A stretch of 64,000 bases of DNA from Ruegeria lacuscaerulensis (GCF_013034685.1 NZ_WQGO01000004.1:451324-515323); one strand, 5' to 3'. Counted from the stretch's first letter, positions 1 through 9,537 are shown. A program made the numbers and translations. Notes: generated from the sequence alone by a model not told the origin.

Positions 1-876
1 AATGGGATGCTGATTGAAACCGCCCCCGTTAAAGACGTCAATGCAAGCAACCCTTGGCTCGTTCTTGTTAGTTCAAGCTGGACGCCCGAGCGCTACACGT
101 CGCACGAGCTTCGCAATTTGTTTCAAAAGTGGTGGCGGTCGGGCGCGATCATCGGTGGATTGGACACAGGCGCGATCATACTTGCAAACGCAGGTATGCT
201 GAAGGGAAAGACAGCGACGGTTCATTACGAACATATCGATGCATTCATCGAAATCGCCCCGGATACGGACGTGTCTGAGAATATGTTCGTGCAAGATGAC
301 CGCATATTCACGTGTTGCGGGGGCACGGCGTCTACTGATGCGGGGCTGCGGTTAGTGCATGCGGTGGCCGGCGAGAGCATTGCGAATGCGACGGCGCGGT
401 ATCTGTTTCATCACGAGGTTCGAGGCGAAGGGCGTTCGCAGAACCCCAAAGTCGTCGAGCCAATGGGCTATGTCACGTCTGGCGTTGTGCGAGCGGCAAT
501 CGACTTAATGGAAGCCCACCTCGAAACGACGCTGTCGATACCTGAGATCGCGGAAAGACTGGGTGTCTCACAACGTCAACTCAGCCGATTGTTCGATCAG
601 TACGTGTACAAATCACCTGTCGCCTATTATCGCGACATTCGCTTGGACCGGGCCCGCGGACTGGTTACCCAAACCGAATTGAAATTCAGTGAAATCGCGG
701 CCGCATCCGGGTTCAACAGTCAGGTTCATTTCAGCCGCGCCTATAATCAACGGTTCGGTTTAACACCAAGCGCAGATCGGATCGAAGGTCGCGTCCCTTT
801 CGAGTTCCGCGCCTGGCCGATGTACAAGCCGGATCTCAAGAGCGATGCGGACGCGTCGCGATCTGCATCGCCGTAA
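1..876 (+). CDS. GlxA/CdhR-type AraC transcriptional regulator (5' end outside window)
   Basis: The visible 289+ residues show the second half of a DJ-1/PfpI-like (GATase1) domain (GGLDTGAIILANAGML near residue 50, CCGGTASTDAGL near 103) and then an AraC DNA-binding domain with helix-turn-helix motifs near residues 177-198 and 227-248. The frame is open to base 1. Relatives carry about 60 more residues before the first visible Met (base 7), so the true start is probably upstream of the window. Such proteins control carnitine and betaine catabolism in pseudomonads (CdhR, GbdR). The gene runs convergently into the carnitine-dehydrogenase-like gene and overlaps its 3' end by 41 bases, so control of that operon is plausible but inferred from context. 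Confidence 0.88.
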   Translation, partial: NGMLIETAPVKDVNASNPWLVLVSSSWTPERYTSHELRNLFQKWWRSGAIIGGLDTGAIILANAGMLKGKTATVHYEHIDAFIEIAPDTDVSENMFVQDDRIFTCCGGTASTDAGLRLVHAVAGESIANATARYLFHHEVRGEGRSQNPKVVEPMGYVTSGVVRAAIDLMEAHLETTLSIPEIAERLGVSQRQLSRLFDQYVYKSPVAYYRDIRLDRARGLVTQTELKFSEIAAASGFNSQVHFSRAYNQRFGLTPSADRIEGRVPFEFRAWPMYKPDLKSDADASRSASP

Positions 877-1768
877 GCATTTTGTCCCGCTTCGCGGATA
901 GCTCCGCCGTGGTTTTGCCCTCGGATGCTTTAACCATGCCGTCGACCAACAGTTTTACGGTATAGTCGTCTAGTCGTGGATCGCCCAGATCGTCCCACCA
1001 TCCGTTAAACGTGTCTTTGAAATGGTCGCAAAAACCCTGTAACCCGCCCTCACCGGCGCCAAGGTGAAACAGGGTTGTCGGCCCCATGGCAGCCCATCGC
1101 AGTCCCGGCCCGGCCCACATGGCTTTGTCGATGTCTTCGACGCTCGCCACGCCTTTGACAACCATGTGTACCGCCTCGCGCCAGATGGCCGCTTGCAGAC
1201 GGTTGGCAACATGTCCTGGCATCCCCTTGTTGATGCGGATGGTCACCTTGCCGATGTCGACGTAGAAGGCTTCAGTCCGGTCTAACACTCCCGCCCCTGT
1301 TTCTGAGTTAGCCGTAAGTTCGACCAAGGGGATCAGGTGCGGTGGATTGAATGGGTGACCAAGGATTAAAGGGCTTGGGTCTTTCCAACCTTTTTGTAAC
1401 GCCTCCAACGTCAGACCGGAGGTCGAGCTTGAGACAATCACGCCGGGTTGCAGCACGGGCTCTATCTCTCGGTAGGTTGCGTGTTTGAGCGTCAGCCGTT
1501 CTGGCACGTTTTCCTGCACGAACTGGGCAGTTTGCACCGCTTCACCCGCGCGCGCAACAAAGCGCAATGCGTCAGGCGTGGCGCGCGCGGTTAGCCCTAA
1601 TTCGTCCAAGGCGGGCCACGCCCTTTCAATGTACTTTCGCACGTTGGTTTCCGCGTTCGGATCAGGATCGAACACCGTCACGCAGCGCCCCGCTGCAAGA
1701 AAAAGCGCAGTCCAACTCGCGCCAATGACGCCAGCACCTAAGACGGCTGTATGTACAATCTCGTCCAT
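836..1768 (-). CDS. carnitine 3-dehydrogenase-like 3-hydroxyacyl dehydrogenase
   Basis: This 310-residue NAD-dependent enzyme has an N-terminal Rossmann fold (GAGVIGASWTALF near residue 10), the SSTSGL and GHPFNPPHLIPLVEL blocks of the 3-hydroxyacyl-CoA dehydrogenase superfamily, and a helical C-terminal domain. Single-domain members of this length without a CoA-binding partner include L-carnitine dehydrogenase and L-gulonate 3-dehydrogenase. Carnitine is favoured because a beta-keto-acid cleavage enzyme, the next step in carnitine-to-betaine breakdown, lies in the same operon. It is the last gene of the seven-gene operon and shares one base with the upstream SDR (TGATG junction). The substrate is inferred from context. 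Confidence 0.8.
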   Translation of the reverse strand: MDEIVHTAVLGAGVIGASWTALFLAAGRCVTVFDPDPNAETNVRKYIERAWPALDELGLTARATPDALRFVARAGEAVQTAQFVQENVPERLTLKHATYREIEPVLQPGVIVSSSTSGLTLEALQKGWKDPSPLILGHPFNPPHLIPLVELTANSETGAGVLDRTEAFYVDIGKVTIRINKGMPGHVANRLQAAIWREAVHMVVKGVASVEDIDKAMWAGPGLRWAAMGPTTLFHLGAGEGGLQGFCDHFKDTFNGWWDDLGDPRLDDYTVKLLVDGMVKASEGKTTAELSAKRDKMLTAMQIATRPHRS

Positions 1769-2499
1769 CAGAAAAGCCCCGGGTAAAGCGGTGACGCAGC
1801 GGTCATACCGCCGTCAATTACAAAGAGCTGACCTGTCGCGAATGCAGCTTCGTTCGAGGCCAACCAAACCGCCATGGCGGCAATATCGTCAGGCTTACCG
1901 AACCGGCGAACAGCGTGACGGGCCAGTGCGTCCTGCTTCGCTTTTGCAGGGTCGTCAGCAAGATCAAACCCTGCATCGAGCATTCCGGTTTCGATCCAGC
2001 CAGGACAAATTGCGTTGCAACGAATGTCTGGTCCGTGATCCACGGCGATGGAACGCGTCAGCCCGTGCACGAAAGCTTTTGACGCATTGTAAAGCGCCAT
2101 GGACGGGTCCGCGACGTTGCCAGAAATCGAGCCGATGTTAATAATCGATCCGCCTTTGGGCATAAGCGGGACAAACGCGCGGCAGCAGTTAAAAACGCCA
2201 CGTGCATTTACGCCCATCACCAGTTCCCAGTCGGCATCCGTGGTATCAACCACAGTTTTCTCGACCTGCACACCCGCATTGTTGACCAGAATGTCCGTCG
2301 CCTCGGCGATGATGTTCACTGCCGCAGGATCTGACACGTTGAGCTCATGCCAAACGACATCTTCAGGCAGTCCGCCGGGTCGAGGCCCACGTCCGCAAGT
2401 CGTAACGGTCGCGCCCTCGCTCAAAAACGCGTTTACGATACCGCGGCCGATGCCTTGCCTGCCGCCCGTCACAAAAGCGCACTTGCCCGCCAACCGCAT
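1768..2499 (-). CDS. SDR-family oxidoreductase
   Basis: This classical short-chain dehydrogenase has 243 residues. It has the TGxxxGIG cofactor motif (TGGRQGIG near residue 11), NNAG, the catalytic Ser in NIGSISG, and YNASK as the YxxxK site. The start at 2499 is chosen because the protein then begins two residues before a normal SDR first strand and shares one base with the aldehyde dehydrogenase stop. A longer in-frame reading adds 45 residues with no family resemblance. The substrate is unknown. In an operon with a carnitine-dehydrogenase-like enzyme it could oxidise the other enantiomer of the hydroxy substrate, since D-carnitine dehydrogenases are SDRs; this is inference. Confidence 0.87.
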   Translation of the reverse strand: MRLAGKCAFVTGGRQGIGRGIVNAFLSEGATVTTCGRGPRPGGLPEDVVWHELNVSDPAAVNIIAEATDILVNNAGVQVEKTVVDTTDADWELVMGVNARGVFNCCRAFVPLMPKGGSIINIGSISGNVADPSMALYNASKAFVHGLTRSIAVDHGPDIRCNAICPGWIETGMLDAGFDLADDPAKAKQDALARHAVRRFGKPDDIAAMAVWLASNEAAFATGQLFVIDGGMTAASPLYPGLF

Positions 2500-3917
2500 C
2501 AGTGTGCCACCATCACGTGCCGGATCGCGGTATAGGCATCCAAGGCGTAAACTGACATGTCGCTGCCTGTACCCGAGCCTTTCATCGCGGCCCACGGCAT
2601 TTCGGGCGTGGCAACGCCGTGGGTGTTCACCCATGTGAAACCATAGCGCAGCTTAGAAGTCATATTCATGGCGCGTCCCACATCGCGGGTCCAAACCGAG
2701 GATGCCAAACCATAGCTGGCTGAATTTGCGATCTTCAATGCCTCTTCCGCATCCGAGAACCGGGAAACGGTGACAACAGGACCAAAGATTTCATTACAGG
2801 CAACCTCCGCGTCGTTGTCTACATTGGCGATGACTGTGGGCTTGTAGAAGAATCCGTCGCCGTCGCCTGCGGCGCCGCCTGAGACGATCTCCGCAGCGTT
2901 GCGCGCGCGGTTAACAAAACCAGCGACACGGTCGCGTTGAGAAGCGGACACAAGCGGCCCCATTTCCGTGCCTTTGGCCTTAGGCGCACCGATCTGGATC
3001 TGGTCAACCTGATCCTGAATTGCAGCTACGATCTGGTCATAAACACCATCAGCCACCATGATGCGGCAGGGTTGCGCGCAGTCCTGACCGGCGTTGAAAT
3101 AGCTGCCATATCGAATCGTCTCGGCTACGGCATCAAGATCTGCGTCTTCGAATACTATGACCGGGGCCTTCCCTCCCAGTTCAAGATGCACGTGACGGAT
3201 TTGCTGAGAAGCCGCGCGCATGGCCGCCATGCCGGTAGCTGGTGACCCCGTGATCGTTATCGCCTCCATCTCTGGGCTGTTGATCAACGCGTCACCAACG
3301 GACGGGCCGCGTCCGTGGATCACGTTCAGCACGCCCTTGGGAAGGACATCCTGTAATAGCTCCGCCAGACGCAGCGTAGACAGCGGCGTCAGTTCAGAGG
3401 GTTTCAGTACTAAAGGACAGCCTGTCGCAACCGGCGCGGCCAGCTTCCATGACGCCATCATCAACGGATAATTCCACGGCGCAATTGCAGCCACAGGCCC
3501 GACTGGATCACGGCGGATCATGGATGTGTGGCCTGCAACGTACTCGCCGGTCGCAGACCCCGTCATGGTGCGAGCAGCGCCTGCGAAGAAACGAAAGACG
3601 TCGATGGTCAGCGGCATCTCGTCATCGTGCGCAGATGGCCACGGTTTGCCGACATCCAAGCTTTCCAGCTCGGCCAGTTCTTGGCTATGCGCTTCGATCA
3701 CATCAGCGATCTGCAGCAGCAACGCCGCGCGCTCTGCCGGAGGGGTTCTCGCGAATGCGTCAAACGCTTCTGCAGAGCTGCGGGTCGCCGCCTTAATCTG
3801 CTCCGGGCTTGCCTCGCGTACCGCCTCGAGCACCTCGCCTGTCGCTGGGTTCAGGACATCGAGTGCCTCGCCTGTGCCTTCGACCAGCTCGCCGTTTATC
3901 AGCATTTTCGTTTGCAT
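2499..3917 (-). CDS. aldehyde dehydrogenase family protein (betaine-/aminobutyraldehyde-type)
   Basis: This 472-residue NAD(P)-dependent aldehyde dehydrogenase has the PWNYPL segment near residue 147, the general base Glu in LELGGK near 246 and the catalytic Cys in GQDCAQP near 280. Overall it resembles the betaine-aldehyde and gamma-aminobutyraldehyde branch. The start at 3917 follows an AGGGAGG ribosome-binding site; an upstream in-frame Met would add seven residues. A Rieske oxygenase acting on carnitine would release malic semialdehyde, and one acting on choline-type compounds would give small aldehydes, so this enzyme is a reasonable sink for either. It is ten bases downstream of the keto-acid cleavage gene, the only non-overlapping junction in the operon. 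Confidence 0.88.
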   Translation of the reverse strand: MQTKMLINGELVEGTGEALDVLNPATGEVLEAVREASPEQIKAATRSSAEAFDAFARTPPAERAALLLQIADVIEAHSQELAELESLDVGKPWPSAHDDEMPLTIDVFRFFAGAARTMTGSATGEYVAGHTSMIRRDPVGPVAAIAPWNYPLMMASWKLAAPVATGCPLVLKPSELTPLSTLRLAELLQDVLPKGVLNVIHGRGPSVGDALINSPEMEAITITGSPATGMAAMRAASQQIRHVHLELGGKAPVIVFEDADLDAVAETIRYGSYFNAGQDCAQPCRIMVADGVYDQIVAAIQDQVDQIQIGAPKAKGTEMGPLVSASQRDRVAGFVNRARNAAEIVSGGAAGDGDGFFYKPTVIANVDNDAEVACNEIFGPVVTVSRFSDAEEALKIANSASYGLASSVWTRDVGRAMNMTSKLRYGFTWVNTHGVATPEMPWAAMKGSGTGSDMSVYALDAYTAIRHVMVAH

Positions 3918-3927
3918 AGGTCCCTCC

Positions 3928-4860
3928 CTAGAACCCAACCTGATCGCCGCCCTTTAGCGCCAGACGCGCGCGCGCCTCTTCTGGAGTAGCAACTGTCAGA
4001 CCCAGATTTTCGATGATGCTGCGGATGCGAATGACCTGCTGCGCATTTGACGTCGCAAGCTCGCCTTTGCCGATAAAGAGGCTGTCCTCCAGCCCGACGC
4101 GCAGGTTTCCGCCGCGCATCGCGCTTAGGGTGGCAAAGGGCATCTGATGCCGCCCTGCCGCCAGCACTGACCATTCGTAATTCTCGGGCCCAAACAGTTT
4201 GTTAGCGGTGTTGTGCATATGAACCAGATGATCGGGATCCGCAGCAACTCCGCCCAAGATGCCAAAGACCATCTGAATAAAGAATGGCGGCTTGATAATG
4301 CCCTGATCTACGAACCATTTGACGTTGTATAGGTGGCCCAGGTCATAGCATTCGAACTCGAATTTGGTGCCGTGATCGCCGCCGAGCTTTTCGATCGCAT
4401 AGCGGATCGTTTTGAACGTGTTGGGAAAGATGAAATCTTCGGTCATCTCAAGAAACGGGCGTTCCCAGTCGAATTGAAATTCGGTGTACTTTTGCAGCAT
4501 CGGGAAGATGCCAAAATTCATCGACCCCATATTCAAGCTAGCCATCTCCGGGCTGGCAGACGTTGCCGCCAAAAGCCGGTCATCCATCGACATCCCCAGC
4601 CCGCCACCTGTCGAGACGTTTATCACAGCGTCAGTAGACTGCTTTATGACCGGCAAAAACTGAGCAAACAGTTCGGGACGAGGATCAGGTTTGCCAGTCT
4701 CTGGATGGCGCGCGTGCAGGTGGATGATCGATGCACCGGCTTGGGCGGCTTCAATGCTGGCGGTGGCAATCTCAGCAGGGGTAACCGGCAGGTGCGGCGA
4801 CATGGAAGGGGTATGGATACCGCCCGTGGGTGCGCAGGTGATGATAACGGACTTTGGCAT
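3928..4860 (-). CDS. beta-keto acid cleavage enzyme (BKACE, formerly DUF849)
   Basis: This 310-residue TIM-barrel enzyme belongs to the family that condenses a beta-keto acid with acetyl-CoA to give a CoA ester and acetoacetyl-CoA. Visible marks are the N-terminal [14 protein letters not shown], the HLHAR metal-binding pair, the VSTGGGLGM loop and EFECYD. Family members include 3-keto-5-aminohexanoate cleavage enzyme and dehydrocarnitine cleavage enzymes, the latter yielding glycine betaine. The start at 4860 gives the family's usual N-terminus ([11 protein letters not shown]) and makes a TGATG overlap with the SDR upstream. Placement beside a carnitine-dehydrogenase-like enzyme argues for dehydrocarnitine or a close analogue as substrate. 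Confidence 0.88.
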   Translation of the reverse strand: MPKSVIITCAPTGGIHTPSMSPHLPVTPAEIATASIEAAQAGASIIHLHARHPETGKPDPRPELFAQFLPVIKQSTDAVINVSTGGGLGMSMDDRLLAATSASPEMASLNMGSMNFGIFPMLQKYTEFQFDWERPFLEMTEDFIFPNTFKTIRYAIEKLGGDHGTKFEFECYDLGHLYNVKWFVDQGIIKPPFFIQMVFGILGGVAADPDHLVHMHNTANKLFGPENYEWSVLAAGRHQMPFATLSAMRGGNLRVGLEDSLFIGKGELATSNAQQVIRIRSIIENLGLTVATPEEARARLALKGGDQVGF

Positions 4861-5654
4861 CAGAGTTTCATCTGCTGAACTTGCGCCGACAGCCCGCCAT
4901 CGAGCACCCAAAGCTGACCGGAGGCATAGCGCGCTTCATCTGAGGCCAGCCAATTAACCAGATTGGCAATGTCCGTGGGTGTGCCATAGGTGCGCATCGG
5001 ATGCACGTCTCGCACGGCCTTTTGCAGTGTTTCAATATTGCCGCCACCCCCGCCAGAACCATCACCGTTGAAAAAACTCTGTAGCATCGGTGTATCGATG
5101 TAGCCTGGGCAGATCGCATTGACGCGGATGCCTTCGGGACCATGATCGCAAGCCATGGCGCGAGTCAGCGCATGCACCGCGCCCTTCGTGGCGCAATAGG
5201 CAGCAAGGCCGGGATCGGCGATGAACCCGTCATACGAACCGAAATTGATCAGGCTGGCGCTGCTGCCCGACTTCGCAGCTTCACGCATCAGCGGCAGTGC
5301 GTATTTTGAAGTCAGGAATGTCCCCGTCGAGTTCACAGCAAAGCTCTGATTCCATTCCTCAAGCGTGGTTTCCTCCACGGTCTTTTCGATTTCGATCCCT
5401 GCGGCGTTCACCAGAATATCCAGTTTTCCCTGTCCACGTCGCACTGCTTGCATTGCGGCGATAGCATCGGCCTCTTGCGTTACATCAAGTTTCAAAAAGA
5501 TGCTGCCATCGTCGTCATGGGCATTGAGCGATCCATGGGGTGTGAGATCGGCAGCGTAGACCGTCGCACCTTCCTTTATGAACCGCGCCACAATCGCGCG
5601 TCCTATGCCGCCGCGTGCGCCAGTCACCAGCGCGATTTTTCCGTCAAGCTTCAT
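4860..5654 (-). CDS. SDR-family oxidoreductase
   Basis: This second short-chain dehydrogenase of the operon has 264 residues, with TGARGGIG near residue 11, a catalytic Ser region (LINFGSYDG) and YCATK as the YxxxK motif. It carries a glycine-rich insertion (GDGSGGGGG) near residue 195, in the loop that usually covers the substrate; this is odd and absent from the other SDR here. The start at 5654 gives a normal first strand and shares one base with the sulfatase stop codon. The two SDRs are clearly different proteins, not a recent duplication, so they probably act on different intermediates or enantiomers. The substrate is unknown. Confidence 0.87.
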   Translation of the reverse strand: MKLDGKIALVTGARGGIGRAIVARFIKEGATVYAADLTPHGSLNAHDDDGSIFLKLDVTQEADAIAAMQAVRRGQGKLDILVNAAGIEIEKTVEETTLEEWNQSFAVNSTGTFLTSKYALPLMREAAKSGSSASLINFGSYDGFIADPGLAAYCATKGAVHALTRAMACDHGPEGIRVNAICPGYIDTPMLQSFFNGDGSGGGGGNIETLQKAVRDVHPMRTYGTPTDIANLVNWLASDEARYASGQLWVLDGGLSAQVQQMKL

Positions 5655-7186
5655 CAATTCTGGTCCTTCAAAGGGGGATAGCGGTAGCGATTTGCGGCTG
5701 CGGTCCAATCCATATGGTTTCGCACGTATTGCTGGCTGGCGTCGCTCGGCGGGTTGTAGTCCCAACTTTCGCTTGCACCTGCTTCCATCGCAGCGTGCAG
5801 GGCCCGACGAGATTTTTGCGTTGCGATGATCTGTTTGCGCAGTGCTTTGCCATCCCAACGCGCGGCAACCTCCGCCGCAAAGTTTGACGCCGCATCGGCA
5901 TATTCCGCATCTGCCGCGACATTGCGCATTTCCAAGGGATCTACGCTGAGATCATAAAGCTGAGCTGGATCACTGTCGCAATGAATGTATTTCAACACCC
6001 CGCGCCGGATCATTATCACGGGATAGCCCGTCATCTCTGCGCAGTATTCACCAATTGCTTCGTCAACCGGGTCGTCCTCGCCACTCATCAAGGGGACCAA
6101 ACTGCGCCCGTCTATCGGTTCACCGAGCATTGACAGGTCGCCGCCGGCAAGTTCGATAAACGTTGGCAAAAGATCCACGAGCGAAACAGCATTACGCGCT
6201 GTCCCGACAGCAACGCCCGGCCCGGCCATGACCATGGGCACCCGGGCTGAATGTTCAAAGAAGTTCATCTTGTACCAGAGGCCACGCTCGCCCAGCATAT
6301 CGCCGTGATCAGCAGTGACTATGACAATAGTGTTGTCCAGTTCTCCAATTTCCTCGAGGGTCTGAACAAGCTCACCTATCTTGCTGTCAAAATAGCTGAC
6401 ATTGGCGAGATATGCCCGGCGGGCACGGCACACTTCCTCTTCCGTCAAGGGCACATACGAGGCTTCGATCCCGTCCAGCAAACGCCGAGAAAACGGATCT
6501 TGATCCTCAAGCTTTGGCACAAACGCCGGCATGTCGATGTTATCATCGGAGTAAAGGTTCCACCATTCGGGACGCGCCACATACGGATCGTGCGGATGGA
6601 TGAAACTCGCCACCATAGCAAAAGGCGCATCCAGCCCGAGCGCCTTGTCCCTTGCGGCATTGATCAGCCAGCGTTTGGCGGCAAAAGCGACCTCGTCATC
6701 AAAATCGATCTGGTATGTCGCATGCGCCAGACCGCTTTCTTTAACGGTCTGCATGTTGTGATACCACTTATCGATCCGCTCGTCAGGAGCTTCCCAATCC
6801 GGGGTCCAGGCAAAGTCCGCGGGGTAGATATCGGTGGTCACGCGATCCTCAAACCCGTGCATCTGATCGGGACCGACAAAGTGCATCTTGCCGGACAGGC
6901 ACGTGCGATAGCTGAGCGATTTCAGATAGTGTGCAAAAGTGGGCACTGACGCTTTGAATTCAGACGCGTTGTCATATGCCGCAATCCGGCTGATGTTCTG
7001 CCCTGACATAAAGGCAAAGCGCGACGGGGCGCAGAGCGGCGAGTTGCAATAAGCTGCATCAAAGCGCATCCCGCGCGCAGCCAACGCGTCCAAATGCGGA
7101 GTCTTGGCGATCTTATGTCCGTATGCCCCGGTGAAATGCGGCGCCAGTTGGTCCGCCATGATCACCAGAATATTCGGCCGCGTCAC
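5654..7186 (-). CDS. betC: choline-sulfatase-like type I sulfatase
   Basis: This cytoplasmic-type sulfatase has 510 residues and no signal peptide. The formylglycine signature is LCAPSR (Cys near residue 52), metal ligands lie in MADQ near residue 10 and TADHGDMLGERG near 290. Long stretches follow choline-O-sulfatase BetC closely, for example YRTCLSGKMHFVGPDQMHGF, DIYPADFAWTPDW and SFIHPHDPYVARPEWW. The Cys needs conversion to formylglycine by a maturase not present in this window. The GTG start at 7186 overlaps the oxygenase stop by four bases. Its place in an operon of quaternary-amine enzymes suggests release of sulfate from choline-O-sulfate or a related ester; a different ester cannot be excluded. 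Confidence 0.85.
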   Translation of the reverse strand: MTRPNILVIMADQLAPHFTGAYGHKIAKTPHLDALAARGMRFDAAYCNSPLCAPSRFAFMSGQNISRIAAYDNASEFKASVPTFAHYLKSLSYRTCLSGKMHFVGPDQMHGFEDRVTTDIYPADFAWTPDWEAPDERIDKWYHNMQTVKESGLAHATYQIDFDDEVAFAAKRWLINAARDKALGLDAPFAMVASFIHPHDPYVARPEWWNLYSDDNIDMPAFVPKLEDQDPFSRRLLDGIEASYVPLTEEEVCRARRAYLANVSYFDSKIGELVQTLEEIGELDNTIVIVTADHGDMLGERGLWYKMNFFEHSARVPMVMAGPGVAVGTARNAVSLVDLLPTFIELAGGDLSMLGEPIDGRSLVPLMSGEDDPVDEAIGEYCAEMTGYPVIMIRRGVLKYIHCDSDPAQLYDLSVDPLEMRNVAADAEYADAASNFAAEVAARWDGKALRKQIIATQKSRRALHAAMEAGASESWDYNPPSDASQQYVRNHMDWTAAANRYRYPPLKDQN

Positions 7187-8304
7187 GCGGCACCTTTTTC
7201 GTAGGCGTCCAGAACAAGCCCGTGGAAATGGTGAACCGCGTGTTCCGATTTGCCCGAGCCATCGGGATCATGAACAATCCGCCCTTGCGTGAACGCCGGC
7301 GTATTCATCCCACGCTGTACACTTTCCACGAGGTTGATGTCTTCGACCTGAAGCACTTCGTCCAAGTATCGGATCGCATCTAACTCCATCTCGTCAGGCT
7401 CAGGCGTTTCAAGGAAAAAGTCGTAGGTTTCCAGTGTCCGATCCGGGTTCACGGGAATGATGTTCAACACAATCATGCTGGAGCGTCCGGGATAACGCAT
7501 CAGGCACGTTGTCGGGTAAAGCCACCAAACGGCATGAGTCTTAACTGTCGCATTGGAAACGTCATAGGCGCTATTCGCGTTTTGACCCGCGTCCGCCATA
7601 TGGCTGGAATAAATACCGTGGGTCGTCACCTTATAGGTGTCCATATCCACCAGATCGCAGAAGTCCTTGTGCGCGGTCGGGCAGTGATAGCACTCAAGGA
7701 AATTGTCGACGACGTTTTTCCAGTTCGACTTGATATCATAGGTCAGCCGATGGCCGAATGTCAGCTGATCCACATCAGGTGCCCAATGGCGCACCTCCGT
7801 TTCAAGGTTCCCGGATTGTTCAGCGAGGGGTCGCGCATTCGGATCGAGGTTAACGAAAACAAAGCCGCAGAATTCTTCGACCTGCACTTCATCAAGGCAA
7901 ATTTCACCCGGGTTGAAATCAACAAGGCTCTCAGTATGCGGCGCGCGCGCCAACTGCCCGTCCAGCTTGTAGACCCAAGCATGATAGGGACACATGATCC
8001 GCGTCGTGTTGCCTTCTCCTGACAGAAGCTCATGCGCGCGGTGCTTGCAGACATTATAAAAGGCCCGCAGAATTCCTTCCTTGCCGCGTACAATCGCAAT
8101 CGGATTGCCCGCGATTTCCACGGTGCAATAAGCGCCCGGCTCGCGGGTCTTCTCAACATGACAAACCCATTGCCAAGTCCGAGCGATTACCGATTTCAGA
8201 TCCGCATCGAACCACGAGTGATCCGTATAGGCCTCTGCCTTCAGGGAGTAGGAACGGGCTGGATCGCTACTGTAACCGCCAGAGATTTCAGCATCGTCGT
8301 TCAT
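7183..8304 (-). CDS. Rieske non-heme iron oxygenase alpha subunit, quaternary-ammonium type
   Basis: This 373-residue oxygenase has a [2Fe-2S] Rieske site of CKH near residue 86 and CPYH near 105, and a mononuclear iron site with LECYHCPTAH near 203. The residue between the two centres appears to be Glu, as in carnitine monooxygenase CntA, rather than the usual Asp. Relatives include CntA, glycine betaine monooxygenase and stachydrine demethylase. The start at 8304 follows GGGAGG; an upstream in-frame Met would add 46 atypical residues. It is the first gene of the operon. No reductase partner (FMN/ferredoxin type) is visible in the window, so electrons must come from elsewhere. Confidence 0.87.
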   Translation of the reverse strand: MNDDAEISGGYSSDPARSYSLKAEAYTDHSWFDADLKSVIARTWQWVCHVEKTREPGAYCTVEIAGNPIAIVRGKEGILRAFYNVCKHRAHELLSGEGNTTRIMCPYHAWVYKLDGQLARAPHTESLVDFNPGEICLDEVQVEEFCGFVFVNLDPNARPLAEQSGNLETEVRHWAPDVDQLTFGHRLTYDIKSNWKNVVDNFLECYHCPTAHKDFCDLVDMDTYKVTTHGIYSSHMADAGQNANSAYDVSNATVKTHAVWWLYPTTCLMRYPGRSSMIVLNIIPVNPDRTLETYDFFLETPEPDEMELDAIRYLDEVLQVEDINLVESVQRGMNTPAFTQGRIVHDPDGSGKSEHAVHHFHGLVLDAYEKGAA

Positions 8305-8679
8305 AACGTCCTCCCTTGCTTTGCAGCAGTGTAGGCAATCCAGCTGAAACGGTTTAACTAAAACCGCCGCAAGTTTAACATTTTTAGGCTTCGCTCGCCT
8401 ATATTGGTCCCTTCGACTTTTTGGTCGTGTTCGCCTAGTCAAACGTCATTATGTTGGCTGGGAAGGATGCTTCAGGTTATGCCCAACTCGAAATGCGCAC
8501 CCGCAGAGAACGTCTGCTCTCCGGCCATATCAACCGATGCTGCGTCCACAACTAGCGTCGCCTTTTGTCTTGGTGCGTACCTTCGCTGAAGTTCGTCCCA
8601 ACTTCCGCTTTGCGAACAAACCAGCATAAATTACAAAAGGACAATTGACACTTAGCAAAACTGTTTCATGCAATGCGTC
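8305..8679. other. 375-base intergenic region upstream of the oxygenase operon
   Basis: No convincing gene is seen. It must hold the leader and promoter of the seven-gene operon (transcribed leftwards from near 8310) and the 3' end of the orphan binding-protein gene. I could not pick out a confident promoter or terminator. Confidence 0.5.
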
Positions 8680-9537
8680 TCAAGGATTGGTAGGGGCGAT
8701 AACATAAAGAGCCTTCAATGCTTCGCTGGGCTCGATCCCTGGCAAAGCAATGCGAAAAATCTCTTCCATTGTGCCTTGAGCGTACATCTCTGACAAAATG
8801 CGATCTATTAGCAATCGAAAATCATAGTCTCCTTTCGGTATCGCCAATCCTTGCTTTTCTATGGTTAGTATTTCTTGGGACAACTTGAATTTGCCCTTTA
8901 GTCCGGCAGCAATGTAGTTGACCAACAAAATCGACTGATCCGCAAAATACGCATCGATTTCGCCGTCTCTTAGCGCCTTGATACCGTCTGGGTGTGAACC
9001 GAACCGCACCATATTTGCTTCGATACCCTCCGCTTCAAAGGAATTGAGAACGGATGCTTCTGTTGTCGTGCTGCTTCTCATACCAATCTTCTTCCCCGCC
9101 AGCGCACTCATAGTGCCCTCGGCTTCAATTGGTAATAATATGGACGTGCCATCGACATATATTGGAAGCGAGAAATCAACGGCTTCGCGACGGGAAAGTG
9201 TTATAGTCGCAGCCCCACAGAGCATATCTATTTCTCCCGAGGCAACTTTGTCGAAACGATCCTTGGAGTCGACCGGAATGAACTGGACGTTCAATTCATT
9301 CAATTCCAGTTTCTTCGCGAGACGCTGTGCGACCTGATCGCAAATCAAGGGTGACAAGCCAAACGGCCGACCTTGGTCGTTGACGTAAGATAGTGGCGCA
9401 GCATCTATTCGAAAACCAAAGCGGATTTCGTTATTTTTTGTTATCCGTTCGATTGTCTGAGCAACCGCTCCGGTTGTGAATAGAACCATCACACTAAGTA
9501 CAGAAAGCAAGCGCATGGGTTTTATTTCTTTAATCAT
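8680..9537 (-). CDS. ABC transporter substrate-binding protein, family 3 (polar amino acid type)
   Basis: About 285 residues with an N-terminal signal peptide (hydrophobic LLSVLSVMVLFTTGAVAQ) followed by a periplasmic binding fold of the SBP_bac_3 family. Typical segments are EIRFGFRIDAAPLSY, GEIDMLCGAATITLSRREAVDFS and the domain-closing GKKIGMRSSTTTE. Such proteins bind polar amino acids in the periplasm and deliver them to an ABC permease. The start is uncertain: Met at 9537 and Met at 9516 (which gives a tighter signal peptide) are both possible, and neither has a good ribosome-binding site. No permease or ATPase gene lies beside it. It could serve a transporter encoded elsewhere or act as a sensor. 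Confidence 0.8.
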   Translation of the reverse strand: MIKEIKPMRLLSVLSVMVLFTTGAVAQTIERITKNNEIRFGFRIDAAPLSYVNDQGRPFGLSPLICDQVAQRLAKKLELNELNVQFIPVDSKDRFDKVASGEIDMLCGAATITLSRREAVDFSLPIYVDGTSILLPIEAEGTMSALAGKKIGMRSSTTTEASVLNSFEAEGIEANMVRFGSHPDGIKALRDGEIDAYFADQSILLVNYIAAGLKGKFKLSQEILTIEKQGLAIPKGDYDFRLLIDRILSEMYAQGTMEEIFRIALPGIEPSEALKALYVIAPTNP

